A stretch of DNA of 64,000 nt from Apium graveolens. Its lineage: Eukaryota; Streptophyta; Magnoliopsida; Apiales; Apiaceae. The notes beneath the pieces were generated by a model. It ran no database searches. It was not told the origin of the DNA and saw nothing but the letters and a program-made list of their open reading frames with translations. The DNA lies in contig NC_133647.1 of assembly GCF_009905375.1 (NCBI RefSeq), positions 130,798,673 to 130,862,672 of the forward strand, read 5' to 3'. Position numbers and translations under genes: made by a program. This document shows positions 47,255-58,825 of the stretch, piece by piece (position 1 is the first letter of the stretch; each line of letters starts with the position of its first letter).

Positions 47255-47900
47255 GAAATGATTATCTATCATCGATGTCAGCTTTGGAATGCCACTTTAC
47301 CAAGCTTCTTGTGAACGCAAGTGTAGGTTCCCATTTTTATTGAGATAAAGTGGGAGAAAGAAAGTTGTCAAATTCTAAGTTAATTCAGCACACCAAGAGC
47401 GTAGTAATATTGATTGAAGCACCTTGGAGTAGACAGAGAAAGAAGGCAAAATAGTATCGAGAGAGTATAAATGTAGAAATAGGACCAGTAGTGTTAGTAA
47501 AAGTTTCGTCTTGAAAGAGATTGTATATGTCTAAGTAGAAAGGACAAGTTAAGTCCTAAATTTAGTAGACCATTCGAGGTATTGATAAATATAGATAAAG
47601 TTGTTCATGAGCTGATATTACTGTTATAGCAGTATGTACATATAATGTGTTCTGCGTGTCAATTTTAAGGTGATAAATATCAGATTCAAATTAAGGGATT
47701 GGTTAGAAGCCAATGAGCTCTTGTCTAAGCTTATTCTACATATAGTGATCGATCCAAATTCTTGATCGTTAAAGGCGAGTTTTGAAATGAGAGTATATCT
47801 ATAGTAAGTACGTTTGAAACCTCGAGTAGTAGAATCTACTTGGAAATTAGAGTCAGATATGCTTGACAAATATCCTCACTTGTGTAGCTAGACCAGATTC
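47255..47900 (+). pseudogene. pol: Integrase C-terminus and chromodomain-like end of chromovirus D
   Basis: About 47340-47440 reads DKVGERKLSNSKLIQHTK, and 47475-47620 reads GPVVLVKVSS, stop, then a frame near PFEVLINIDKVVHELIL (gypsy integrase C-terminal GPY/F region). 47750-47885 reads VVESTWKLESDMLDKYPHLC, the TWE-E-M-YPHLF end of a chromodomain, which in chromoviruses guides integration to modified histones. Broken by stops. Confidence 0.65.
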
Positions 47901-47918
47901 TGAGGACAGAATCTTTTT

Positions 47919-47931
47919 AAGGGGGAAAGGA
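47919..47931 (+). other. Polypurine tract of chromovirus D
   Basis: AAGGGGGAAAGGA immediately before the 3' LTR. Confidence 0.88.
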
Positions 47932-50900
47932 TATAACGACTCGTGTATTTTTGAATTATTTAAATATGTAATTGTGGATGTGTTAAATAAATAAAGTATG
48001 TGTATAGTTTTTGTCACCTCGATGTTGTTTTATTATTATTTAGGTGTGAATTATGGTGTACCGGGTTGTCCACGGGATTAATTATGGAGTCGTATTGAAT
48101 TGTTCTCACTTTCAAAAGTGGATTTCGTGCAAATTTATTTACATAGATATACGGAATGTCTCAAAAATTGTTTTTATGGTTCTATAATTACAATAATTAT
48201 TTTTGGGATTTTATAAAATTTAGAAATCAATATTTCATTAATTATTTAGCCCTGTATGAATTTCTGAGTGCTTTTATTTGTAAAATCCATACTTAATTCT
48301 AAAAATTCTTCAAAAATTATGAAACTCATATTTATTTAAGTTTGAAATATTCCGAGAATTTTAAAACTTTTTTGGAAACTTTTGGGATTAATTTTACCCG
48401 CACGTTGTTTCATTTTATTGATAAAAGCTGGTATAAGTGGCGTTTCAAAAAAAAATTATGTTAAAATTATGAAAATTTCGTTTTTATTTACTTTGGGATA
48501 TTTATGATATTTTAAGATTATTTTCATAATTTTCTAAAATTGTTTCGCGTGCACCTTTGTTCGTTAGTTTCGAATTTCGGGATAAAATTAGGCTTCTAGG
48601 GAAATTAAGGACACGTGGCAGCTCCCTGTTATTTCCAGAATACGTGTCCAGGATTTATTTGTTTCTCCACTTTTACTTCACATAACCAATTTCTCTGATT
48701 ACCTATATCATCTCTTTAATCAATCAGGTCGATTTTTCACTTCTCCTTTTTCTGTCCTCTCTCGTTGGCTGCTTCTCTCTCCTCGCTGTTCTTTCCTTTT
48801 TATTTTCCGGATTGGCCCCGAGTTCTGGTGAGTTTCTTGGATGCTTCAAAATTCCGGCCGCCCTTGTCATTCTTCTATTTGATTCTTGGTTCAGTCGTGT
48901 GTGCCTGATGTGTATCGGGGTGTTCTTGTGTATATCCGTGTGTGTGGGTCCGTGATTGTCGCCGTTTCTTTTATTCCGGCCATCTGTGATGGTGTTGTTC
49001 GGTTTTGTTTTCAGTGTATATACATATGTAGATGAACTGGGTGTGATGCTATGGTGTGTTCAGTTCCGCTTGATTCTGCCGCCTCACGCCGGATTCCGGC
49101 GAGATGGTGGTGGTTCAGTGGTATGCACGCGCAGCGCGTGTATGCCCCTGTGTGTGTGCAGTTCTGTGACTTCAGTGCTTTTGCTGAATCAAATTTGTTT
49201 TTATTTTATTTTATTTTCTGCAGGATCGAATTTTGATGGCTTTCGTGAGAAATAATAAATTTACGCGGGAATCGTTAGTTACTAAATCGGTGGAGTCCGC
49301 GTAGGAAACCCGAAATTAATCGGGTACCCGCGAATTTCGCCGCCGTCAGCGATGAACATTCGTGAGCTGACGGTGGACTGTGATTATCTTAAATAAATTA
49401 GTTCGTGAGATTATCTTTGAAACGAGAATTTGATTTTACATTAAAGTCGAGTACGTAATTTAGTTGACGAATTGTGATTGGATTGATTGTTGGATTGAAC
49501 TGGTGGCTGGGATTGTAGTTGTGAATTTGATTGTTGTTGGTTTGACGTCGATTGATGTATCGACGGGTAGTCCGATAAACAGAGGAGACGCTGCCCGATT
49601 TCCGGGAAATTTACCTACAAAAATACGGGAACGTATCCACCGATTATCGGGACGTCGAATGGTTACATAGATATATATGTGTTTAATATGGAAATTGATT
49701 GCACGATGTGATGAAATAATTTGCTAAAATCCATAACCCTGATTTTATTAAATTACAAGTATACGTATTTTCGAAAAGCGAACACCAAACCGATTTCTCG
49801 AGAATGTGAACCCTGACTGTTGGGTGTGTTGTTATATTATAATAATCCATATAATTACGAGTCGGGTTTGAATATCGTTGGGTAAAAATTAGTATTGAGG
49901 ATGTGTCAAGCATACCTAGACGTCTAACATAGGGTATTTCGACCCTGTAGGTTATAATCAGGAACCTGAAAGTGAATGATGGACTAGAGATGACCTAGTA
50001 GCTAGTCGACGAGCTCAATAGAGTTTCAACAGAAAACCTGAGCGTCAAAGTCGAATCTAATATGGTCTAGTGGTTGGACGTTAAAGCCTGAGCGGCAGAG
50101 TCGGCTCAGAGTTGATCAGTAACAGTTGTAAAGCCCTGTGAGGCAAGTATTTCTGAACTTTTCTTCAAGATATATTACCAATGTTTTCGAACTATTTCAT
50201 AACATGTTGCTATTATTAAACATAACTCCTATTTTATGATGCAAATGCTTTAAACTATTTAACCTTGAACTCTGATTTTTCTTGATCTTGAGCCATAAAC
50301 CTTATTCTTTATAAACCATCCTTTGTTGATCCTCAGACAACAAACCACACAAATATGATACTACTCCCCAAATATATAACTACCAAACACCAAATACTGG
50401 AACAAAATTGTTTGAAAACCAGAAATTTTTATACTCCAACCATTCTTTATAACATCAAAGAACTATACCTTGAAAAATCACTAATGGTCGAATACCTGAT
50501 CCTTTACAAGCAGGAAACCGTTTATTATACATACATTGATATACCCTTGAGATATCCATGAGTTTCTTTATGTTTTTATTCAAGTGCTTAACCATCATTG
50601 ATTATGATCTTGTTTATCGAATTATATTGTTTATCATATTGAACTGCTTTAGAATTGGATAGTTTTTTTTATATATATGTGGACCAGATTCTTAGTCAGA
50701 CCATATTTATGGTCAATTTAGGCCAATGTGTGCCTTGGATCCAGTAGTTAGAGCAGTGATGTGTGCTTTGCTCGGGGTTAGTGCATGACTGATCAGCAGC
50801 CTAACCTTGGTTTTAAAACTTAAAATGAATATTCGATTCTAATGATTGTCTAGCAATAAACTTGATTCCTCTGAATCATCTTGTTTAATCATTAATTAAC

Positions 50901-51302
50901 CCCAATTATTGTCATTGTGACTTGCTGAGCTAGTTAGCTCACTCTTGCGAATCTTTTTATGTATTCTACAGTTAAGAAGGATACGGTTGGTAGCGAGGTT
51001 TCCCAGTTCAATGCGTGAGCTAGGATTCCAGATTGAGTTGGATCGAGCTAGCAGGAGCTTATTACGGTAGTGAGATAGTAAGATTGTAAGAATAATTTTA
51101 TTATCAATTGTAAGTTAAATTAGTCGGGATTTGGTACGATATAATAAAAGTTAAGGTTGTGGCTTGTTTTCATACTTTAACCTGTTGCGATCCGCGGTTA
51201 TGTAAAGAAGGGTCATTGCAAATAATATGTCTTATACAGGTTTATATATTGTGTATGTATTGTGGACCCCAAACTTCTGACCCGGGTTTGGAGGGCGCCA
51301 CA
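47932..51302 (+). repeat. 3' LTR of chromovirus D
   Basis: 3371 bp. Two short deletions relative to the 5' copy account for the length difference (near 49250 and 49384). Substitutions against the 5' LTR are concentrated in the first 1.35 kb. Confidence 0.92.
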
Positions 51303-51307
51303 GAAAG
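51303..51307. repeat. Right target-site duplication of chromovirus D (GAAAG)
   Basis: Second copy; see 38916-38920. Confidence 0.88.
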
Positions 51308-53010
51308 AGATGAAGGTAGAAGCGTGGAATCTGCACCAAACCCTAGAGTTTGTGAAGGCAAAGGAAAAGGGCTAGTAGCTGAACATTAAGACCATCTTAG
51401 TCATGCTGATATGGATGACATAGATGAGCATCTGGATTTTCTATCCAGAAGGTTTGTCAAGCTCAAATTCAAGAAGAATTTTGGAGGAAGCCTGATTCTG
51501 ATATAAAGAAGTTTGAGTGGTCATTTAAATGTTGACAAGTTAAAATTTAAATGTTTCAAGTGTGGCTTGAGTGGTCATTTTACAAGTGAATGCAGGAAGC
51601 CTGATTCTGATATAAAGAAGTTTGAGCTTATGGATTACAAAAAGAAATATTTTAAGTTGCTCAAACAGAAGAAAAGGGCATTTCTAACTCGGGAAATGAC
51701 TGGGATGCTGATGGATTAGATGAGGATGATGATACAAGCTATGTCAAGCTAGCACCTATGGCCAAATCAGATGAAACAGAGGTCAATTCATCCAGTAATT
51801 AGGTAAATACCACTAATATAGCACATTTATCTAAAGTTGGGTGTAATGATGCTATAAATGACATGTCTACTGAATTATATAATCTACGTGTTACACTCAA
51901 ATCACTCACTAAACAAAACACTAAAATTAAATAGAACAATTTGTTTTTTAGTGAAATAAATAATGTGTTAGAAACTCAATTTGTTGAGTTTGAGAAACTG
52001 CAGATGGAGTGCAAGATTACAAAAGATGAACTAACTGAATCCTTAAAGGAGGATGAGATTTTAAGAAAGCAGGTTGAATGAGAATATGAGGTAATTAAGG
52101 CTTGGAAATCATCTAGAGATGTCCATGCTCAAATTACCAAAGTTCATGGTATAGATTATTTCTGTGAGGAAGCCTGGAAAAAGAGTAAAGAGAAACTAGA
52201 TCCTAGTTTAGTAGAAGGACTTTCAACGGATGTGGATTCGACGGATGATGAAGACTATCTGTCGAATGATCAAAAGAATTATCCATCGAAAGACAAGGAA
52301 TCACATACGTCGAGTGAAAGGAAACCAGTTAGCAAAGTCAAGCTAGCCAAGTTAAATGAGAAATATGGATCAGTTTCCAAGAACATTGTTACAGGAGAAA
52401 CAAGTCAAGTGAGAGAGAACAAGAGAGCCAATGTAGGGCATCTGTCAATCAAGCAATTGAATGACAGATTGGAGAAAATGGAGGTTAAAGGAGAATCTAA
52501 AAGGAAAAACAATAGGAATGGGAAATAGGAATTAACAAACATAACAACTACACACCTGATAAATATGCACCTAGAAAAATCTGTGTGAAGTGTGGTAGTG
52601 TTAATCATTTGTCTGCTAATTGTGAACTTGATAAGCCTACACCCATGTCCGCACCTACTTTATTTCCTAGCATGCCTACAATGCCTGTGAATGTTATACC
52701 TGCATATAATTTGAATGCACAATTTGCTAATATGCTATTTGTATAAAATCCTTATTATGCTGCATTTAGTATGCCTCAAATGCCATTTAGCATGCCTTAC
52801 TGGAATAACATGTTTGCACAGAATATGCTTCTCCATGTTAACCAACATGTGCATGATAATACTGCAATGATGAATAGTTTTAAAGGTTCTGCTCAAATGA
52901 CTAAGAATGAATCTCAGACACCTAAGTCAAATGAGGACAAGCCTAAGAAACCTAAGAAAGAGGCTAACAAAGAAGGACTCAAGGAAACTTGGGTACCAAA
53001 ATTAACTTGA
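51308..53010 (+). pseudogene. gag: Gag middle and C-terminal part, copia element 2
   Basis: Resumes after chromovirus D. First CCHC knuckle CFKCGLSGHFTSEC (about 51550-51591), then a long helical, probably coiled-coil stretch (TLKSLTKQNTKIK, FEKLQMECKITKDELTESL) with stops at about 51802, 51934 and 52081. An S/T/D-rich part encoded across the dispersed motif follows (STDVDSTDDEDYLSNDQ, 52220-52270). A second knuckle CVKCGSVNHLSANC is at 52582-52623 after a frameshift. An M/P/N-rich tail ends in KETWVPKLT, stop at 53008-53010. Sirevirus gags are unusually long, which fits. Confidence 0.82.
51485..51626. repeat. 33-bp duplication around the first zinc knuckle
   Basis: 51485-51517 and 51594-51626 are identical over 33 bases (AGGAAGCCTGATTCTGATAT and onward). 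A further shared TTGAGTGGTCATTT is at 51513-51526 and 51568-51581. The first copy breaks the gag frame. This looks like a template-switch or slippage duplication. Confidence 0.85.
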
Positions 53011-53045
53011 TTTAATTTTATTGTGTACAAGGAAACATAAATAAC

Positions 53046-54367
53046 ATTTCGTATTTGGATAGTGGGTGCACAAGGCACATGACTAGAGATTCTACCCTGC
53101 TCACTGAGTTCAAGGAGAGAGCTGGCCCAAGTATCACTTTTGGAGATGAAAGCAAGGGTTATACTGTGGGATATGGCTTGATTTTTAAATACAATATCAT
53201 CATTGAAGAAGTTGCCCCAGTGGATGGACTCAAGCATAATTTGTTGAGTATCAGCCAGCTTGTGATAAGGGAAACTCAGTAATATTTAATTCTGAAGCTT
53301 GTGTTGTGACTAACAAGAAAAGTAACAAAGTGGTTCTCACTGGAGTAAGAAAAGGAAATATGTATCTAGCTGACTTTAACTCATCAAATGCAGAATATGT
53401 CACTTGTCTTTTCAATAAGGCAAGTCAAGATGAAAGTTGGCTATGGCACAAGAAGCTGTCCGACCTTAACTTCAAGACTATGACTGAACTTGTGAGGAAA
53501 GATTTCGTAAGAGGTGTTCCTCAAGTGGAATTCTCAAAAGATGGATTGTGTGATGCCTGTCAAAAAGGAAAGAAGATCAAGGCATCATTCAAAAAGAAGC
53601 TTGAGTCAATAATTGAAGAACCTTTACAATTACTGCACATGGATTTATTTGGACCAGTCAATGTGTTGTCCATCTCAAAGAAAAGATATTGCCTAGTAAT
53701 TGTGGATGATTTCTCAAAGTTTTCTTGGACATATTTTCTTAAATATAAATATGAAGCTACTGAAATCATCATCAATCACATAAGGCAAGTCAACAATCAT
53801 CCTGATCTCAAAGTTAGAAGAATCAAGAGTGACAATGGAACTGAGTTCAAGAATTCTGTGATGAGATTATTTTGTGAAGAAAATGGGATCATGCATGAGT
53901 TTTTAGCAGCAAGAACCCCACAAAAAAGTGGAGTGGTGGAAAGGAATTACAGATCTCTGATTGAAGCTTCAAGAAAAATGCTAGAAGAATCAAAGTTACC
54001 AACATACTTTTGGGCAGAAGCTGTAAATACTGCATGCTACACTCAGAATATTTCTTTGGTCAATCAAGCAAAATGAATGACTCCCTACCAATTGTTCAGG
54101 AATAGGAAGCCAACACTAAACTTTCTTCAAGTTTTTGGCTACAAATGCTATATACTAAGGAATCAAACTGAGAAACATGGAAAGTTTGATGTTAAAGAAG
54201 ATGAAAGTATTTTTGTTGGGTATGCAGTTGAAAAAGAATACAGAGTCTACAATCTTAGAACCAACATTATTATAGAATATGTACATGTTGTGTTTGTGAC
54301 AAGAAGATTGATGGACTGCAAGATGAAGGTTTCCATGATAGCCCCAAATTTGACAATGTTGAGATAA
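53046..54367 (+). pseudogene. pol: Protease and integrase of copia element 2
   Basis: Protease active site LDSGCTRHMTRD at about 53055, then LKHNLLSISQL and a frame change near 53275. The pre-integrase zinc region is ESWLWHKKLSDLNF with CDACQKGK. The integrase catalytic residues lie in LHMDLFGPV (D), RIKSDNGTEF (D) and SGVVERNYRSL (E). The integrase core is open for 256 codons (53306-54076) until one nonsense TGA at 54074-54076, after which MTPYQLFRNRKPTLNFLQVF continues in frame. A frameshift near 54300 ends the recognisable integrase C-terminus. Confidence 0.88.
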
Positions 54368-54760
54368 TTTGTGATGACGGTGATGATGAAAGTGATCAAT
54401 AAATAATCTCTAAGGATAATGCTGAAAAAGTCAGCGACAAATGAAGCAAATAATTCAACATCCATCGAAAGACCAAGTGCATCATCCGTTGAGAGACAAT
54501 CTGTATCATCTATCGAGAGGCAAAGATCAACATCCGTTGAGCCATCAATAAGAGTTGAAAGTCAATATAGCTCACAATCAGAAAGAACCCCAACTTTAAG
54601 TCAAAGATCCACTAACTCAGGGGGAGTTTCTTTTAATCAAAACTCAATCACACATCAAGACAATTATGAGGCCTCTTCATCTAGAGTTAATCTACCACAA
54701 CAGAGAAAATGGACTAAAGATCACCCTTTTAAATTAATTGTTAGTGATGCATCTTCAAAA
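54368..54760 (+). pseudogene. Integrase-RT linker with motif cluster and deletion junction, copia element 2
   Basis: Low-complexity S/E/R-rich linker (SSVERQSVSSIERQRSTSVE) encoded over four copies of the dispersed motif (54459-54540). It ends with RKWTKDHPFKLIVSDAS, the usual start of the RT domain. Within the next 20 bases the sequence jumps to the RT end (FSKLMQSNYEMSMMGE), so the RT catalytic core including YVDD is absent. Confidence 0.8.
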
Positions 54761-55654
54761 GTTTTCCAAATTGATGCAAAGTAACTATGAAATGAGCATG
54801 ATGGGAGAACCAACTTACTTTCTTGGATTACAAGTTAAGCAAGTTAGTGATGGAATATTCATTAGTCAAACCAAATATATCTATGAATTTTTAAAGAAGT
54901 TTGACTTAATGGATTGCACATCTGCAAAACTCCCATGGCCACTGCCACTAAGTTTGAATTAAAAATTACTAAAAAGCATGTGGATATTTCAAGTTTTAGA
55001 GGCATTGTTGGCTTACTTTTATATTTAACAGCCAGTAGGCCAGATATAATATTTGCTATTTGTCTTTGTGCTATATTTCATGCTGATCTTAGAGAATCTC
55101 ACTTATTAGCTATTAAGAGAATTTTCAAATATCTCAAGGGAACACCAAAACTTGGCATTTGGTATCCTAGAGATTCTGGTTTCGATTTAACTGGTTATTC
55201 AGATGCATATTATGCAGTTTGCAAAATTGATAGAAAAAGTACTAAAGGAACCTGTCAATTTCTAGAAAACAAGCTAGTATCCTAGTTCAGTAAAAAGCAA
55301 AATTCAGTCTCTACCTCTACAGCTGAGGCTGAATATATTGTTGCTGGCAGTTGTTGTGCACAAATTTTATGGATGAAAAACCAATTGTTGAACTATGGTC
55401 TATAGGTGGATAAGATTCCTATTTTCTGTGATAACACAAGTGCCATTGCAATTACTGAAAATCCAGTACAACATTCAAGGAAAAAGCACATTGACATCAA
55501 GTACCGCTTCATTAGAGAACATGTCATGAATGATACTGTGGAACTTCATTTTGTTCCCAGTGAGAAGCAATTTGCAGACAACTTTACCAAGCCACTTGAT
55601 GAATCCATCTTTACTAGGTTGGTAAATGATTTAGGTATGCTTAATTACTCGTAA
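54761..55654 (+). pseudogene. pol: RT C-terminus and RNase H of copia element 2
   Basis: Reads YEMSMMGEPTYFLGLQVKQ, ISQTKYIYEFLKKF, then after a frame change VDISSFRGIVGLLLYLTASR, and RNase H DLTGYSDAYYAVCKIDRKST, a stop at 55283, STSTAEAEYIVAGSCCAQIL, a stop at about 55403, DNTSAIAITENPVQHSRKKH and the end TKPLDESIFTRLVNDLGML. The order and motifs are those of copia RNase H. Broken by at least one frameshift and two stops. Confidence 0.88.
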
Positions 55655-56210
55655 TTTATTTTTATGTTCGAAGCAATTTGAAATGTAGCCAGAATAAAAT
55701 TTGACATTTCTTGTCAAAGATGAAATTTTGGTTAAGTCGGAATTTACATCTCGACGGATGTTCATTATCCGTTGAAAATTAATATCCGTTGAATTTTATC
55801 ATCCATTGAAATATCAAATATTATTCTGGGTACTTTTATCTCGATGGATAATTGTTTAATCCTTATCCGTCAAATTGCTTTCAATCTTAGCCGTTGATTA
55901 TATGCATTATCTGTCGAATTTACTTACAGCCTGTAAGTATATTTCTATAGTTTATTTTATTTTTAAACAGATATTTTGGGCAAATTTCATTGGTTACTTT
56001 ATTTTTATGTTTTACTTTTTAACCGTTTATTTCTGAGAAAGTATAAAAGACTAGTTACTTTGATGATGTTATCTATTCAATTGTTAACATGCTTTATATG
56101 CTTTTGAGTGATAAGTATTTTAATTTTAGTAACTCTGTGATGTATGAGTTAGGGTATAAGCTAGGAGACATAAAGAAAAGATATAAAACATATATTATGC
56201 TAGATTTTTT
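55655..56210 (+). other. Non-coding stretch after pol with motif cluster, copia element 2
   Basis: AT-rich. Contains about six copies of the dispersed motif in both orientations between 55751 and 55875 (for example TCGACGGATG at 55751, TATCCGTTGA near 55766, TCGATGGATA at 55841). No gene seen. Confidence 0.7.
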
Positions 56211-58825
56211 ATGGTGCTAGCTAAATTTGTTTTTGAAGAACTTATAATTGAGAACCCAACCAACAAACTTGATTGTTGGGTTCAAGAAAGGAGAGTTATT
56301 GCTGATCTCAAAAGGGAAAATCTCCATAGTGAGGTTTCCCTTATCTATTTGCCTATCATGGAGGAACCTCAAGTAAGTGAGGTAAACACTTCTGTCTCTG
56401 CTACTTCTCTACCACAAGTTTCATTGCAGACAACTGTGGCTATGACATTTGTGACTTTGCCCCAACAGATGCCTACCCAAGCCACTAAAACAAAATTTTA
56501 TAAATCCAAGTCTCAAAGACCCCACTCTAGTTCCTCTCAAAAGGGACTAGTTTCAAAAACTACTAAAACCAAATATGGGAGTGTGAAGGGAAGTAAGATT
56601 GGTGAGGGACATGGTGAAAATCAAAGAAACCCTAAGGATAAGGAGAGAGAGGTGTGTGTTACCCAGCCTAGCCACACTGCAGTTTCCCAATAAACTGCAG
56701 TGATTAGTAAGGAATCTAGCTCATTACTAGTTGACTCCTCCTAAAAGGATGTGACTATTGAACAAAGCTCTCAGCCAAGAGCACAGGTCAAAAGGGTTAG
56801 GGACACAGACCAACCTCAAACTTACACAAGAAAGAAGAAATCTAGAACACATGGGGATACACAGGGTGCACACACTGTGCAAACTGCAGTCAAAGACTCA
56901 GTTATAACACCTTCTCAAAGTCAGATTGATGTGGCTCCAATAAATGTGGAGTCACATCCAAAATCTCTTATAACATAAGCACCTCACACACAAAACTCAC
57001 CCACTAACTCTTTGGATATGAACATGATTCACACATGAATTCCTGATTCTCCATCTTTAACTCTTATGGAGAAGCCAAAATCTCAAGCAAGTGAACATCA
57101 TCTTTTGGATGATTTGTTGTCTCACTTGCCATTTCTTTCTGAGTAGTTTCAACTCCAAACTTTATCATTTATACTCTCTCGATGGATATTCTTCATCCGT
57201 CGATTAGTGATTGTATCTCGATGGATGTGCTTAACAGTATTCATCCGTTGAATCTTTCAACTGCTATCTCGACGGATGTCTCTCATCCATTGAATATCAC
57301 TGCACCACTTGAAATTTCAACAATTATTACAAGTGCAGATGATCTAGTAGTTGTACAATCACTCTTAGAATTGAGGGAGGGGAGTGAACAGACTGAGAGG
57401 CTGAGTTGCTCTCTAGCAAAAGGAGAGGAAAAGAGTGACCAAAAGCAAGCTATTTCTTCCAGCTTGGCAAAAGTGAGTGAGAGGAATCCCACCTTAGATG
57501 GTGAAGGTGAGGGTGAGAGGGGTGGGAAGCCAAGGGGAGCCCTTGATGCAAAAATAGAGAGAAAATAAGAGAAAAGCAGGTACAGATGATATAAGGGTGG
57601 CAACCATTACTAGTGAGTCAATGAATGTCAGTGATGCAGAAAAGGAGAGACTATATCAGCAAGAATATCAAGATGTTATAGATTCTATCTCTTTGGATGC
57701 TGAGACATTTACTTGCCTGGTTCTAGCTTATCAAATTCTGGCTTGACAAGGCAATGAGGAGGCTGAAAAGATTAAGAATTTGGTGCACATAACATTATCT
57801 ATGCTAAGGGCCAAGGATGTAATCAATGCCATGCCTTCCACAGCTGGTGATGATTTTGAGTATCCCTCTGGTGGTTCTGAAGATTTTTTTGGGGATGATG
57901 GTGAGGATGATGAAGGAGAAGGCATGGATATAAGGGGTGACACAGACACTCCATCATGGATGCTACACAAGGAATTCACTTACTCACAGCTCAAAATCAC
58001 AATTTTCAAGCTGATTCATGACACCCAACGTGCAATTCAAGAAATCACAAGTGCCAGCACCAAAAGTCTACTCAAAGCCCATCCGGAGTCTCTGCAATTG
58101 CACAAGATTCAAGCTCTCAAACAAAGTCAAGTTGTGGATGAAATAAAGCTATAAATTTCTGAAGTTAAATAAGAATTTGTTGCTAGATTGGATGCTAGAC
58201 TTCCAGACACAACCATGATAGAAATAGTCCAGAGCTGAGAAGGGAAGCTGATTTGAATAGAAAAGTTGAGGCCCTGGATTCAAGAATAACAAATATAGAG
58301 AAATCAATGTCCAAGATACTTGAAAATCTGGAAACTCAGACAAGTCTGCTATAGCAACCGGAGGCTGCACAAACCTCAACTCCTGCTCAACTTTATGCTA
58401 GCAAAAAGGGGGAGAACACTGCAATCATTACAGTTAGCAAGGGGAAGTCAGTTAGTGAGGGAGAGAAAGTTCACAACATTCAAGTTAGTAAGGTAATACT
58501 TCCAGCAATTACCTTTACAAAGCCACCAATGCTAGACCACATTGACCTGATAAAAAATAGAAGCAGCTGAACTAGAGCTGAAAGAGAAATGGAAGAAGCT
58601 TGATGAGAAGATTGAGAATAATTTTGGTCCAATTGAAAATAAAAATAAAGTTGTGAAACATTTCACTCAATTGAGACAAATTTCAATCAATGAAATGAGC
58701 TTAGGGAATTTGGAAAAGGGTTAACCCTCTGCAAGAAGACTTCTACAGGCCAATGTGATTTTACATCCAAAGAAAAACTACCCTAAGAATTCAACCAAAA
58801 ATCCATTGGACCTTGTCTATGCAAC
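56211..58825 (+). pseudogene. Extra 3' ORF region of copia element 2
   Basis: Broken frames: 56211-56693 (MVLAKFVFEELIIENP, later S/T/K/Q-rich), 56751-56978 (KRVRDTDQPQTYTRKKKSRT, basic), 57182-57568 (repeats of the dispersed motif, then acidic/basic), 57780-58154 (acidic FGDDGEDDEGEG, then helical TKSLLKAHPESLQLHKIQAL), and a coiled-coil-like part to about 58350. This is the place and general make-up of the additional 3' ORF of Sireviruses, whose function is unsettled. No membrane segment is evident. Cut at 58825 by Athila 2. Confidence 0.6.

Larger units (their letters stand above)
38921..51302 (+). mobile_element. Chromovirus D (Tekay-like Ty3/gypsy), decayed internal region
   Basis: LTRs of 3397 and 3371 bp that begin TATAACGACT and end RCCACA, TSD GAAAG, tRNA-iMet primer-binding site and a polypurine tract. 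The 5.6-kb internal region holds RT, RNase H, integrase and chromodomain-like fragments in the gypsy order, all riddled with stops. The very long LTRs, iMet primer and C-terminal chromodomain suggest the Tekay/Del branch of chromoviruses. The LTRs differ at about 57 positions by hand count (about 1.7%). Confidence 0.9.
37521..58825 (+). mobile_element. Sirevirus-like Ty1/copia element 2, split by chromovirus D and cut by Athila 2
   Basis: LTR-like start TGTTAGGAATATGTCATAGG, gag with two CCHC knuckles, protease, integrase, the last part of RT with RNase H, and a long broken 3' ORF. The order gag-protease-integrase-RT-RNase H defines Ty1/copia. Its gag is interrupted by 38921-51302, and its 3' ORF is interrupted at 58826 by an Athila that leaves the window, so the 3' LTR is not visible. 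Without chromovirus D the visible part is about 8.9 kb. A short motif (TCRAYGGATG or reverse complement) recurs through the whole element. Confidence 0.85.
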
